Part shown: positions 1-7,975 of the stretch, piece after piece
Position numbering within the stretch: position 1 is the first letter of the stretch
Layout of the letters: every line of letters starts with the position of its first letter
DNA from: JANMOK01 sp031415055
GTDB lineage: Bacteria; Pseudomonadota; Alphaproteobacteria; Rhodobacterales; Rhodobacteraceae
Direction: 5' to 3'
Length of the DNA stretch: 64,000 bases
Assembly (NCBI GenBank): GCA_031415055.1
Contig: JANOQZ010000001.1
Span: forward strand, 1-64,000
The notes under the pieces: model-generated
Seen by the model: only the letters and a program-made list of their open reading frames with translations
Database searches by the model: none
What the model was told of the DNA's origin: nothing
Position numbers and translations under genes: made by a program

Positions 1-71
1 CGATCTTGAGGCCGGGTGTGCGTTGGCGCAGCGGTTCGAGCACGCGGGTGATGAACACCGCCTCAAGATCG
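1..71. repeat. Inverted segment inside pyrC bounded by 12-bp inverted repeats
   Basis: Bases 1-12 are the exact reverse complement of bases 60-71. Read on the minus strand, bases 60 to 13 encode VFITRVLEPLRQRTPG, exactly the helix expected just before LKIVMEHVTT in dihydroorotases (E. coli PyrC has MEPLRQR there). As presented, the plus strand encodes an unrelated peptide. The 47 bases between the repeats are therefore inverted. This is either a fold-back or assembly artefact at a contig end, or a real inversion across the 12-bp repeats. The inversion keeps the reading frame. Confidence 0.85.
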
Positions 72-589
72 TCATGGAACACGTCACCACCAAAGACGGC
101 GTTGACTATGTGAAATCGACTAATCTCGCCGCCACCATCACCGCGCATCACCTGATCCTAAACCGCAACCACATCCTCGCCGGTGGCATCCGCCCGCATT
201 ACTACTGCCTGCCGGTCGCCAAACGCGAAAGCCACCGGCTGGCACTGGTCGAAGCTGCAACTTCCGGCGACAGTCGCTTCTTCCTCGGCACCGACAGCGC
301 CCCGCATCTGGATCACCTGAAAGAACACGCCTGCGGCTGTGCCGGGTGTTTCACAGCGACAAACGCGGTTTCGCTGGTCGCCGAGGTTTTCGACCGCGCC
401 GAAAAACTGGACAATCTGGAAAAATTCACCTCGCTCAACGGTGCGAACTTCTACGGCCTTCCCCCCTCTCAATCGACCATCACCCTGCGCAAAACCACCC
501 CCGTCGCCTACCCCGCCAAACTGCAAACCCCCGACGGCCCCGTCACCATTTTCGACCCCGGCTTTCCGCTGCACTGGTCGGTTGAATAA
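2..589 (+). CDS. pyrC: Dihydroorotase, C-terminal part (5' end outside window)
   Basis: This is the C-terminal two thirds of a type II dihydroorotase, which closes N-carbamoyl-aspartate to dihydroorotate in pyrimidine synthesis in the cytosol. From base 72 the protein reads VMEHVTTKDGVDYV, HHLILNRN, GGIRPHYYCLPVAKRE and FFLGTDSAPH, the zinc-site and substrate-loop motifs of the E. coli PyrC type, and it ends with DPGFPLHWSVE. Codons 2 to 20 do not fit the family. They come from a stretch that is inverted relative to the expected gene (see the entry for 1-71). The frame stays open to base 2, so the true start lies outside. pyrE follows after 9 bases, so the two are surely co-transcribed. Confidence 0.95.
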   Translation, partial: DLEAGCALAQRFEHAGDEHRLKIVMEHVTTKDGVDYVKSTNLAATITAHHLILNRNHILAGGIRPHYYCLPVAKRESHRLALVEAATSGDSRFFLGTDSAPHLDHLKEHACGCAGCFTATNAVSLVAEVFDRAEKLDNLEKFTSLNGANFYGLPPSQSTITLRKTTPVAYPAKLQTPDGPVTIFDPGFPLHWSVE

Positions 590-598
590 AGGCAAATC

Positions 599-1294
599 AT
601 GTTCTCCAACTCCTTCCCCGACCGTGCAACAATGGCCAACCTGACCGCGCAAATGCTGTGGGAAATTGGCGCCGTGCATTTCCGCCCCGAGGAACCCTAC
701 AAACTCGCCTCCGGCCTCGCCTCGCCCTCCTACATCGACTGCCGCAAGCTGATCTCCTTCCCCCGCATCCGTTCGGCGGTGATGGATTTCATGACAGCAA
801 CGGTTTTGCGCGACGCCGGGTTTGAGGCGTTTGACAATATCGCCGGTGGCGAAACCGCTGGCATCCCCTTTGCCGCGATGATCGCGGAACGTTTGGCCCT
901 GCCGATGACCTATGTGCGCAAGAAACCCAAAGGCTACGGCAAGAACGCCCAGATCGAGGGCGCAATGTCCGAAGGCCAGCGCGTGTTGCTGGTCGAGGAT
1001 CTGGCCACCGACGGCGGCTCGAAGATCAAGTTTGTCGAGGCGATCCGCGCCACCGGGGCCACCTGCCAGCATTCTGCCGTCATCTTTTTCTACGGCATCT
1101 TTGATGGTGTCGAACTCACGCTTGGCTCGCACGATTTGCAACTGCATTGGCTGGCGACTTGGCACGACGTTCTGGCCGTTGCAAAGGAACAGAACCGCTT
1201 TGACCCGGCAACTTTGGGCGAAGTGGAAAGCTTTCTGGACGAACCCTTGAAATGGTCCGCCGAACACGGCGGCATCGACAAACTCTCGGCATAG
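599..1294 (+). CDS. pyrE: Orotate phosphoribosyltransferase
   Basis: Transfers the phosphoribosyl group of PRPP to orotate, giving orotidine 5'-phosphate. The 231-residue protein has the PRPP-binding motif VLLVEDLATDGGSK near residues 123-136, the flexible-loop lysines (RKKPKGYGKNAQIEG), and the orotate-contacting LASGLASPSYIDCRK near the N-terminus. The length fits the alphaproteobacterial form. The ATG at 599 is chosen because it follows pyrC by 9 bases with a purine-rich AAAGG upstream; an in-frame ATG 11 codons later is less likely. It lies in a pyrC-pyrE operon, and the next gene follows after 9 bases. Confidence 0.96.
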   Translation: MFSNSFPDRATMANLTAQMLWEIGAVHFRPEEPYKLASGLASPSYIDCRKLISFPRIRSAVMDFMTATVLRDAGFEAFDNIAGGETAGIPFAAMIAERLALPMTYVRKKPKGYGKNAQIEGAMSEGQRVLLVEDLATDGGSKIKFVEAIRATGATCQHSAVIFFYGIFDGVELTLGSHDLQLHWLATWHDVLAVAKEQNRFDPATLGEVESFLDEPLKWSAEHGGIDKLSA

Positions 1295-1303
1295 GGGAAA
1301 CAA

Positions 1304-2509
1304 ATGACACCCGAACAAGCCCGCGCCAAACCTGCGACAATGGTCTGGGAAGACCCGTTTCTGCTAGCGGACCAGCTCGAGGAAGACGAACGGATGATCC
1401 GCGATGCTGCGCGGGCATATGCGCAAGATGGGCTTGCCAAACGGGTGTTGATGGCCAATCGCCACGAGACGTTTGACCGCGAAATCATGACCGAGATGGG
1501 CGCATTGGGCCTGCTTGGCGTCACCATCCCCGAAGAATTCGGCGGGGTCGGAGCCAACTATGTCGCCTATGGTCTGGTGGCGCGAGAAGTTGAGCGTGTG
1601 GATTCCGGTTACCGCTCCGCCATGTCGGTGCAATCCAGCCTCGTCATGCACCCAATCTTTGCCTATGGCACCGATGCCCAACGCAGCAAATACCTGCGCA
1701 AACTCGCCTCTGGCGAATGGATCGGCTGTTTCGGCCTGACCGAGCCCGACCACGGCTCCGACCCCGGTTCGATGATAACCCGCGCCAAAAAAGTGGACGG
1801 TGGCTATTCCATATCAGGCGCGAAAAACTGGATCACCAATTCGCCCATAGCTGACGTTTTTATCATCTGGGCCAAGTCCGACGCACACGGCGGCAAGATC
1901 AAGGGCTTCATCCTTGAAAAGGGCGTGAAAGGCCTGCACGCCCCGAAGATCGAAGGCAAATTTTCCCTGCGCGCCAGCGTCACCGGCATGATCCAAATGG
2001 GCGACGTCTTCGTGCCCGAAGAAAACCTGCTGCCGCATGCCGAGGGCCTGGCCGGGCCTTTCGGCTGCCTCAACCGCGCCCGCTACGGCATCGCCTGGGG
2101 CGTGCTCGGGGCGGCTGAATTCTGCTGGCACGCCGCGCGGACCTACACGATGGAGCGCAAACAATTCGGCCGGCCTCTGGCGCAAAACCAGCTGATCCAG
2201 AAAAAACTCGCCGACATGCAGACCGAAATCTCGCTTGGCCTGCAAGGCTGCCTGCGCCTCGGCCGCCTGATCGACGAAAACCGCGCCTCAGCGGAACTTG
2301 TGTCCCTGATGAAACGCAACAACTGCGGCAAGGCGCTCGACATCGCCCGCCAATCCCGAGACATGCACGGCGGCAACGGCATCTCTGACGAATACGGCGT
2401 CATCCGCCATGTGATGAACCTCGAAGCCGTCAACACCTACGAAGGCACCCACGACGTGCACGCGTTGATCTTGGGAAGGGCGCAGACGGGGTTGCAGGCG
2501 TTTTTTTGA
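1304..2509 (+). CDS. gcdH: Glutaryl-CoA dehydrogenase
   Basis: An FAD enzyme of the acyl-CoA dehydrogenase family that oxidises and decarboxylates glutaryl-CoA to crotonyl-CoA in lysine and tryptophan breakdown, passing electrons to ETF. The 401 residues carry FGLTEPDHGSDPGSM (acyl-CoA/FAD site), KNWITNSPIADVFIIWAK, RKQFGRPLAQNQL and the C-terminal YEGTHDVHALILGR, whose Glu is the catalytic base in GcdH-type enzymes. A clear AGGGGAA precedes the ATG. It starts 9 bases after pyrE, so it may be partly co-transcribed. The electron acceptor route is present in the window as ETF-ubiquinone oxidoreductase at 20966-22621. Confidence 0.93.
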   Translation: MTPEQARAKPATMVWEDPFLLADQLEEDERMIRDAARAYAQDGLAKRVLMANRHETFDREIMTEMGALGLLGVTIPEEFGGVGANYVAYGLVAREVERVDSGYRSAMSVQSSLVMHPIFAYGTDAQRSKYLRKLASGEWIGCFGLTEPDHGSDPGSMITRAKKVDGGYSISGAKNWITNSPIADVFIIWAKSDAHGGKIKGFILEKGVKGLHAPKIEGKFSLRASVTGMIQMGDVFVPEENLLPHAEGLAGPFGCLNRARYGIAWGVLGAAEFCWHAARTYTMERKQFGRPLAQNQLIQKKLADMQTEISLGLQGCLRLGRLIDENRASAELVSLMKRNNCGKALDIARQSRDMHGGNGISDEYGVIRHVMNLEAVNTYEGTHDVHALILGRAQTGLQAFF

Positions 2510-2601
2510 GGGGTGTAACCCTTTCGTCATCGCGGAACACATCGGCAAAGTAAACCACGCGAGAACGCGACGAATCTCTGGACGCCCGTTTGAAAAACGC
2601 G

Positions 2602-2618
2602 CAGACCAACCCGGTCTG
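2602..2618. terminator. Small hairpin between gcdH and ndh
   Basis: CAGACC and GGTCTG form a perfect 6-bp stem with a 5-base loop, 93 bases after the gcdH stop. No T-run follows, so it is a weak terminator at best, or part of the ndh leader. Confidence 0.3.
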
Positions 2619-2664
2619 GATCACCCTTAATGTCTGCACTCCTAGCTTTTTTCGGAGAGATCGA

Positions 2665-3966
2665 ATGCGTAAAGTTGTAATTGTGGGTGGCGGCGCTGGC
2701 GGGCTGGAACTGGCGATCGGCATGGCGCGCAGGCTGGGAAAACGCGACAGCCGCGATATCACCCTAGTTGACCGCAAGATGACGCATGTCTGGAAACCGC
2801 TATTCCACGAGGTTGCCTCGGGCACGCGCGGCCACTCCGGCGACGAAATCAACTACCTGTCACTGGCGGAGATGCACGGCTTCCGTTTCCGATGCGGCAA
2901 TCTTCTGAAAATCAATCGCGAAGACCGGCAGATTGCCATTTCGGGCCGTGAAGGCATTGCGGGATACTCGATACCGGGACGGACACTGCCTTACGATATC
3001 TTGGTTCTTGCACTTGGCAGCGAACCCCGCACTTTTGGCATCCCCGGCGTCGCGGAAAATTGTTACTTCCTCGATACTTTGGAACAGGCGCATCGGTTCC
3101 GCGACGCCTATTTCGAGCATTGCCTGCGCATCGATTCGATAGAACACCCGGCCACCAAGATGCTCAATGCCACCATTATCGGCGGCGGAGCCACTGGCGT
3201 GGAACTGGCCGCCGAACTCAGCCACGCGACTAGGCATCTTACCCAATACGGTTTCGACGCTTTTGATCCGTCCGCGAATGTCAAAATCAGGTTGATCGAA
3301 GCGGGGCCGCGCCTGTTGCCGGTGCTCGACGAAAAAATGTCGAGTATGGCGCAGGAGCGCCTGAACGAATTGGGCGTCGAAGTACTGACAAACTGCAAAG
3401 TAGAAAAAATCGCGGCCGATGGCAGCGTGTTTCTGGCCGGGCGAGACCCGCTGCCCGCGCACATGACGGTCTGGGTCGCGGGCATCGGTGCTCCGTTGGT
3501 GCTGCGCGAACTGGGCAACCTGCCCTTGACCGCTGCGGGTTTTCTGGAGGTGCGCGATACGCTGCAAATCACCGGCGACGACCGGATATTCGGCATTGGC
3601 GATTGCGCTGCCTGCATTGACCCTGCGACCGGCCACCCGTTGCCGCCCAAGGCACAAGTGGCGTCACAGCAAGCGGCCGATCTTGCCCGCGAATTGGTGT
3701 TTCACATCAGGACCGGCTCCGTGGTCCGGCCGTTCCGCTATAAGGATCGCGGCTCGTTGGTCAATATCGGGGCACACTCCACCATTGGCCAGTTGATGGG
3801 AAATCTCTTTGGCACCAAGACCATCGACGGATGGCTGGCGCGGCGCGCGTACAAGTATCTCTATCGTCGGCATCAGCTGGTCATCCATGGCAAGCTTCGC
3901 GGCGGCCTGCTGATCCTCAGCGAAATCTTGCGCGATCATGTTCACCCGCGCCTGAAACTGCACTGA
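2665..3966 (+). CDS. ndh: Type II NADH dehydrogenase (NADH:quinone oxidoreductase)
   Basis: A single-subunit, non-proton-pumping NADH dehydrogenase on the inner face of the membrane. The protein begins KVVIVGGGAGGLELA (FAD Rossmann motif) and has a second dinucleotide fold at NATIIGGGATGVELAAEL for NADH. IFGIGDCAA and LPPKAQVASQQA are the late FAD/quinone-site motifs of NDH-2, and the basic C-terminus (RLKLH) could aid membrane contact. The ATG at 2665 is preferred over an upstream one at 2590 because CGGAGA lies just before it and the FAD motif should start near residue 5. It appears monocistronic. Confidence 0.9.
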   Translation: MRKVVIVGGGAGGLELAIGMARRLGKRDSRDITLVDRKMTHVWKPLFHEVASGTRGHSGDEINYLSLAEMHGFRFRCGNLLKINREDRQIAISGREGIAGYSIPGRTLPYDILVLALGSEPRTFGIPGVAENCYFLDTLEQAHRFRDAYFEHCLRIDSIEHPATKMLNATIIGGGATGVELAAELSHATRHLTQYGFDAFDPSANVKIRLIEAGPRLLPVLDEKMSSMAQERLNELGVEVLTNCKVEKIAADGSVFLAGRDPLPAHMTVWVAGIGAPLVLRELGNLPLTAAGFLEVRDTLQITGDDRIFGIGDCAACIDPATGHPLPPKAQVASQQAADLARELVFHIRTGSVVRPFRYKDRGSLVNIGAHSTIGQLMGNLFGTKTIDGWLARRAYKYLYRRHQLVIHGKLRGGLLILSEILRDHVHPRLKLH

Positions 3967-3980
3967 ACGTCGCGCCGCAT

Positions 3981-3995
3981 GCCGAGTAATTCGGC
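3981..3995 (+). terminator. Hairpin downstream of ndh
   Basis: GCCGA and TCGGC pair across a 5-base loop, 15 bases after the ndh stop. The region to 4146 separates convergent ndh and olsB and holds three spaced GCACGC words (4085-4111) but no recognisable gene. Confidence 0.35.
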
Positions 3996-4146
3996 AAATT
4001 CGGCGTCAGGCCAAATCCAGTCTAACAAATTGATATTTATAAATAAACATCCAATTTCTCACCATTTCACGGCGAAATCGTATGCACGCCCGGTGCACGC
4101 ATCGCGCACGCTTGGTGCACACCAATTTCAGGCTCATTTGCCCGAT

Positions 4147-4872
4147 CTAGCCGCGCAATGCCCGCGCCCGCAATTCCGGCACGGATTTCACTTCAACCCC
4201 GGTAAATACGTGCATCGTGCCCAGATCACGGTCGATCACGGCGTGGTCCGAAACCCAACCACCCATCGCCAGGTAACTGCGCAATAGTGAAGGCATTTGC
4301 CGCATTCCAGCCATGACATCCGCATCAGCCGCATGGCTTATGTCGGCAAACCGATAGACTTCTGCCGACTTTTTCAACGGCGCAAAGCGTTTGGGTGCCA
4401 AATATCGTGCTTTCAACAAAGCAAAGGCATCCCCGTATTCGCCTGCCTCAACCCCGGAAAGCGACGAACAGCCAAACAGCATACCGATCTGATTTTGCTC
4501 AACATATTCAGCCAGCGCCGCCCAGGCGGTGCGCAAAACACCCGCATCGGCAACCGACGGATCAATGCAAAACCGCCCGATCTCGACCAAGGGTTCTTCA
4601 TACATCGCCAGTCGCGCCAAATCATAAAACTGCGCTGCATAGGCACGCTCAATCAACGCGCCATGCGCCAGGTGCAAGAAACGAAACGAGCACACCAACC
4701 GCCCGCTGCCCGAATCCGTCACCAGCATATGCTTGCAACGGGCATCATACTGGTCACCATCCTCGGCAACCCCATTTCGAAAACAAACCCGCCGCAACGC
4801 CAGCGATTGTTTCAAATCCGCCGCGTTTTCAGCGATTCTCGCGGTAAAATGCCTGCGAATCTGCAAATTCAC
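4147..4872 (-). CDS. olsB: L-ornithine N-alpha-acyltransferase (GNAT fold)
   Basis: Likely transfers a 3-hydroxyacyl chain from acyl-ACP to ornithine, the first step of ornithine-lipid synthesis. The sequence matches the OlsB/autoinducer-synthase-like acyltransferase family: RRHFTARIAENAADLKQSL at the N-terminus, LRRVCFRNGVAEDGDQYD, then EIGRFCIDPS and the GWVSDHAVIDRDLGTMHVF tail that OlsB-like proteins share. The start is uncertain. A GTG at 4872 gives the family-like N-terminus, while a TTG at 4887 is also possible. No olsA acyltransferase lies beside it, which is common in Rhodobacterales. It is convergent with ndh. Confidence 0.78.
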   Translation of the reverse strand: MNLQIRRHFTARIAENAADLKQSLALRRVCFRNGVAEDGDQYDARCKHMLVTDSGSGRLVCSFRFLHLAHGALIERAYAAQFYDLARLAMYEEPLVEIGRFCIDPSVADAGVLRTAWAALAEYVEQNQIGMLFGCSSLSGVEAGEYGDAFALLKARYLAPKRFAPLKKSAEVYRFADISHAADADVMAGMRQMPSLLRSYLAMGGWVSDHAVIDRDLGTMHVFTGVEVKSVPELRARALRG

Positions 4873-4989
4873 TGTAACAATTCCCAATAAATCTCACGCA
4901 TTTTCCCACATCCGTGATCCAGACCTGACGTGCAGGCTGCAATCGACTATATTCACCTCCGCAAACGAAAACCAAGGGAGTGACAGTAA

Positions 4990-5382
4990 ATGGCCGAAAA
5001 AATCAGCAGAACCGACGCCGAATGGCGGGCGAAACTATCCCCCGAAGCCTACAAAATCGCCCGCGAACACGGCACCGAACGCGCCGGATCGCATGAAAAC
5101 TTCCCCAAAATGCCCGGAATGTTTCACTGTGCCGGCTGCGGCGAACCCTTATTCGCATCAGAAACCAAATTCGAATCCGGCTCCGGCTGGCCCAGCTTTT
5201 ATGCGCCGCTCGACAATGCAACCGAAACCACGACCGACAATTCCTGGCTGATGAACCGCACGGAAGTGCACTGCGCAAAATGCGAATCGCATCTTGGTCA
5301 TGTGTTCAACGACGGCCCAAACCCTACCGGTCAACGCTTTTGCATCAACGGCGCCGTGCTGGACTTCAAAGCGAGACCCTAG
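4990..5382 (+). CDS. msrB: Peptide-methionine (R)-S-oxide reductase
   Basis: Repairs the R epimer of methionine sulfoxide in proteins. At 130 residues it is a typical stand-alone MsrB. It has the two zinc-binding CxxC pairs (CAGCGEPLF and CAKCESHLGHVF), the SGSGWPSFYAPLDNATE core, and the catalytic cysteine in GQRFCINGAVLDF. An AAGGGAG ribosome site precedes the ATG. Its last bases overlap the end of the convergent bamE-like gene by 4 bases. Confidence 0.95.
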   Translation: MAEKISRTDAEWRAKLSPEAYKIAREHGTERAGSHENFPKMPGMFHCAGCGEPLFASETKFESGSGWPSFYAPLDNATETTTDNSWLMNRTEVHCAKCESHLGHVFNDGPNPTGQRFCINGAVLDFKARP

Positions 5383-5846
5383 CGCCCGTCGTTACCGATG
5401 AATTGGCTGGCGTCAATCCGGCCAAAATTCGACAGGATTTGTTGCAGAACGCCCAGTTGCGCCCCCTCGCTGACGGTGATGCGGGTCTGCAGATTGATGA
5501 TACGGCCATCTTCCAGCCCGTATTCATTGACCGAAGTCACCTCGCCGTTCGCTGCAAACTCAATGGCCAATACCCGGCGGTCGATCACTTTGGCGGCAAA
5601 GAACGTATATTGCGACGTCTCGGTTTGCACATAATACCAACTACTGTCTTCCATAATGCCGGTGCTGGAAGGCAAGCCAATCAAAGCCAGCACCGTTTCG
5701 CGAGTCGAACTTCCCGGCACAATTTGCGAAATTTCGTCGGCTGTTGGGGCAAATCCATGCACTTGAATTGTCGGGGCGCAGGCGACCAATCCGGCAAATG
5801 CCGCGGCCATCACCAAACCAGCAGGCCGCACCCCGAGCTTTGCCAT
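5379..5846 (-). CDS. bamE: BamE/OmlA-family outer membrane assembly lipoprotein
   Basis: Probable lipoprotein partner of the BamA complex that inserts beta-barrel proteins in the outer membrane. The N-terminus MAKLGVRPAGLVMAAAFAGLVAC is a lipoprotein signal with the lipobox LVAC. Behind it comes the SmpA/OmlA fold: IVPGSSTRETVLALIGLPSS, SWYYVQTETSQYTFFAAKV and RVLAIEFAANGEVTSV. The ATG at 5846 is preferred over one 5 codons upstream because the signal peptide then begins normally. The placement beside yceD-rpmF-plsX-fabH is conserved in Rhodobacterales. The 155-residue length is normal. Confidence 0.87.
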   Translation of the reverse strand: MAKLGVRPAGLVMAAAFAGLVACAPTIQVHGFAPTADEISQIVPGSSTRETVLALIGLPSSTGIMEDSSWYYVQTETSQYTFFAAKVIDRRVLAIEFAANGEVTSVNEYGLEDGRIINLQTRITVSEGAQLGVLQQILSNFGRIDASQFIGNDGR

Positions 5847-5941
5847 TCCACACCCTTGCAAGACATAGTATCCATGTTCACCTACCCCGCGCGAGACTTG
5901 AAATCAAGGAACCGCTGAGCACAGGCAGAGCCAACGACACC

Positions 5942-6496
5942 ATGACCCAAACCCGCAATCCTGCATCGACACCGCTCGAATTCTCGCGACCTATCGAGGT
6001 CGCGCGCTTGAAAGGTACGTTTGGTCAAGATTTTGACATCAGCCCCAATGCCGGTGAAGCGGCAAAACTGGCTGCACTTTTCAAGGCCAACAAACTGTCC
6101 AAAGTCCGTTTCAGCGGCACGATCAAACCCTTTAACACCTCGGAATGGGAGTTGACCGGCAATTTAGGCGCAACGATTGTGCAGCCCTGCGTTATCACGC
6201 TGGCACCAGTCACCACCCGGATAGACACCAAAGTGCACCGCATTTTCGTGTGTGAAATCGCAACCCCTGACGCAGTCGACATTGATGTAACCGACGATGT
6301 TGATCAGGAACTCCTTGGCCCAACAATAGACCTTGGTGCCTTGGCCAGCGAAGAATTGGCCCTGGCCGTTCCCGAATACCCGCGAGTTCAAGGCGCGGAA
6401 CTTCCGCCAACTCTTGATGACCTTGCTGACTCAAACGCGCAGATTCGCCCCTTCGACGTGCTCAAGGCGCTCCGCGACAGGTTGTCTGACGACTGA
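5942..6496 (+). CDS. yceD: YceD family (DUF177) protein, 23S rRNA accumulation factor
   Basis: A 184-residue acidic member of the DUF177/YceD family, which in bacteria and plastids is linked to 23S rRNA accumulation and usually sits just before rpmF, as here. Visible features are FSRPIEVARLKG at the start, the central LTGNLGATIVQPCVITLAPVTT with its single family cysteine (V-x-Q-x-C type), and an acidic tail ending RPFDVLKALRDRLSDD. The ATG at 5942 is used since the upstream open frame overlaps the divergent bamE start. rpmF follows after 155 bases. Confidence 0.85.
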   Translation: MTQTRNPASTPLEFSRPIEVARLKGTFGQDFDISPNAGEAAKLAALFKANKLSKVRFSGTIKPFNTSEWELTGNLGATIVQPCVITLAPVTTRIDTKVHRIFVCEIATPDAVDIDVTDDVDQELLGPTIDLGALASEELALAVPEYPRVQGAELPPTLDDLADSNAQIRPFDVLKALRDRLSDD

Positions 6497-6651
6497 AACT
6501 GGTGCAGAAAAGACTTGCGGCTGATCGTTTTATCAGTATTTTCCCGGCTTCGTTTCCCGTCCGGGTTAGAAAGCGTGAACGTGCATGGTGCGCGGGTCGA
6601 AGATGCCGGATGTAAGGGTGCTGCAAGGCCCCGATTTGATAGAGGTCTGAT

Positions 6652-6858
6652 ATGGCAGTTCCCAAGAGCAAGGTCACCCGCTCGAAAACCGGTATGCGCC
6701 GCTCGCACGATTTTTTGGTTGCTGGCAACCCGAATGAGTGTGCAAATTGTGGCGAGTTGAAACGCCCGCACCACGTTTGTGCTGCTTGCGGTCATTATGA
6801 CGGCAACGAAATTGTCGCCAAGGTCGAAGAAGTCGATCTGGACGAAGACGCGGCATAA
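6652..6858 (+). CDS. rpmF: 50S ribosomal protein L32
   Basis: Sixty-eight residues beginning MAVPKSKVTRSKTGMRRSH, the universal L32 N-terminus. Two cysteine pairs, CANC and CAAC, form the zinc ribbon (zinc-binding L32 type). The C-terminus is acidic (VEEVDLDEDAA), as in other alphaproteobacteria. The 155-base leader before it contains the palindrome CTGAT-CGTTTT-ATCAG near 6519-6534, which could be part of a promoter or leader control but is unproven. plsX follows after 18 bases. Confidence 0.97.
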   Translation: MAVPKSKVTRSKTGMRRSHDFLVAGNPNECANCGELKRPHHVCAACGHYDGNEIVAKVEEVDLDEDAA

Positions 6859-6876
6859 GCCAGCCTCCTTCCCTGA

Positions 6877-7974
6877 ATGAGCCAGAGCCTCACCGCAGTC
6901 GGCACTTTTCGGGCAGATAAAGTCGTTATTTCCATCGATGGGATGAGCGGGGACAAAGGTGCCCCCGCCATAGTCGGTGGCATGGCTATTGCCGCCGCCG
7001 AAAACCCGCAAATATTTTTCATCATCCACGGCGACGAAAAACAATTGCGACCGCTGATCGCCAAAGCGGTTGAATTGGCCGGGCGTACCGAGATCCGCCA
7101 CACCGATAAAATCATCGCGATGGGCGACAAGCCGTCGCAGGCTATGCGCCAGGGCAAAGATTCATCGATGTGGAACGCCTTGGAAACCGTCGAACACGGC
7201 GAGGCCACGGTTGCCGTTTCCTGCGGCAACACCGGGGCCCTTATGGCAATCGCCATGCTGCGGTTGCGCAAAGTTCCCGGCGTCATTCGCCCCGCCATCG
7301 CCTGTTTCTGGCCCAAGATGGAACGTGAAGGTTGGAACGTGCTGTTGGACGTGGGTGCCGACATCCGCGCCGACGCCGATGACCTGTTCCAATATGCCAT
7401 CATGGGCGCGTCCTACGCCCGCAACGCTCTGTCTACCGCCAAACCGCGCGTTGGCCTGTTGAACGTCGGGATCGAAGAGCACAAGGGCCGCTCGGAACTC
7501 CACGACGCTGCCGAAGCCATTGCCGCCATCGCCCCGCATTCTGATTTTGAATATGTCGGCTATGTCGAAGGCAACGAAATGGCATCCGATCGGGTTGATG
7601 TTATCGTGTCAGACGGATTTTCCGGCAATATTGCGCTAAAAACCGGCGAAGGCACCGCCACAATGATCCGCAAGATGACGCGTGACGCCTTCTCCTATTC
7701 CATCTTGTCGCGCATCGGGGCATTATTTGCCATGACCTCGCTCAAACGCCTGACAGCCCGCATCGACCCACGTAACGCCAACGGCGGGGTTTTTCTTGGC
7801 TTGAACGGCACCGTCGTCAAATCGCACGGTGGCGCTGATGCCAAGGGGATCGCAGCGGCAATCAAACTCGCGTTCTCGCTGGCGCAAAAAGGCTTTAGTC
7901 AAAAACTGGCTGCGCGTGTCGCCACATCGCTGGCGCTGCGGCAAAACATGCCCGCGAAAGCGGCAGAAAATTGA
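6877..7974 (+). CDS. plsX: Phosphate acyltransferase PlsX
   Basis: Converts acyl-ACP to acyl-phosphate, the donor for glycerol-3-phosphate acylation in phospholipid synthesis; a peripheral membrane enzyme. The N-terminal ISIDGMSGDKGAPAIV corresponds to the family motif DAMGGDxGP, and SCGNTGALMAIAM, LDVGAD, LLNVGIEEHKG and SDGFSGNIALKT are all PlsX signatures. The 365 residues include a slightly longer C-terminal helix. The first ATG at 6877 adds about 15 residues before the fold, so the exact start is less certain. The stop is followed one base later by fabH, so the pair is translationally close. Confidence 0.95.
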   Translation: MSQSLTAVGTFRADKVVISIDGMSGDKGAPAIVGGMAIAAAENPQIFFIIHGDEKQLRPLIAKAVELAGRTEIRHTDKIIAMGDKPSQAMRQGKDSSMWNALETVEHGEATVAVSCGNTGALMAIAMLRLRKVPGVIRPAIACFWPKMEREGWNVLLDVGADIRADADDLFQYAIMGASYARNALSTAKPRVGLLNVGIEEHKGRSELHDAAEAIAAIAPHSDFEYVGYVEGNEMASDRVDVIVSDGFSGNIALKTGEGTATMIRKMTRDAFSYSILSRIGALFAMTSLKRLTARIDPRNANGGVFLGLNGTVVKSHGGADAKGIAAAIKLAFSLAQKGFSQKLAARVATSLALRQNMPAKAAEN

Positions 7975-7975
7975 C

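Noticed and set aside
158..1318. Long open frame on the minus strand opposite pyrC and pyrE
   Set aside because: It is the antisense shadow of well supported genes, and has no family motifs.
4070..4098. ATCGTATGCACG upstream of olsB looks like half of the LacI-type operator
   Set aside because: Only one half-site matches, it lies far from the regulon, and the gap between convergent genes has no promoter to control.
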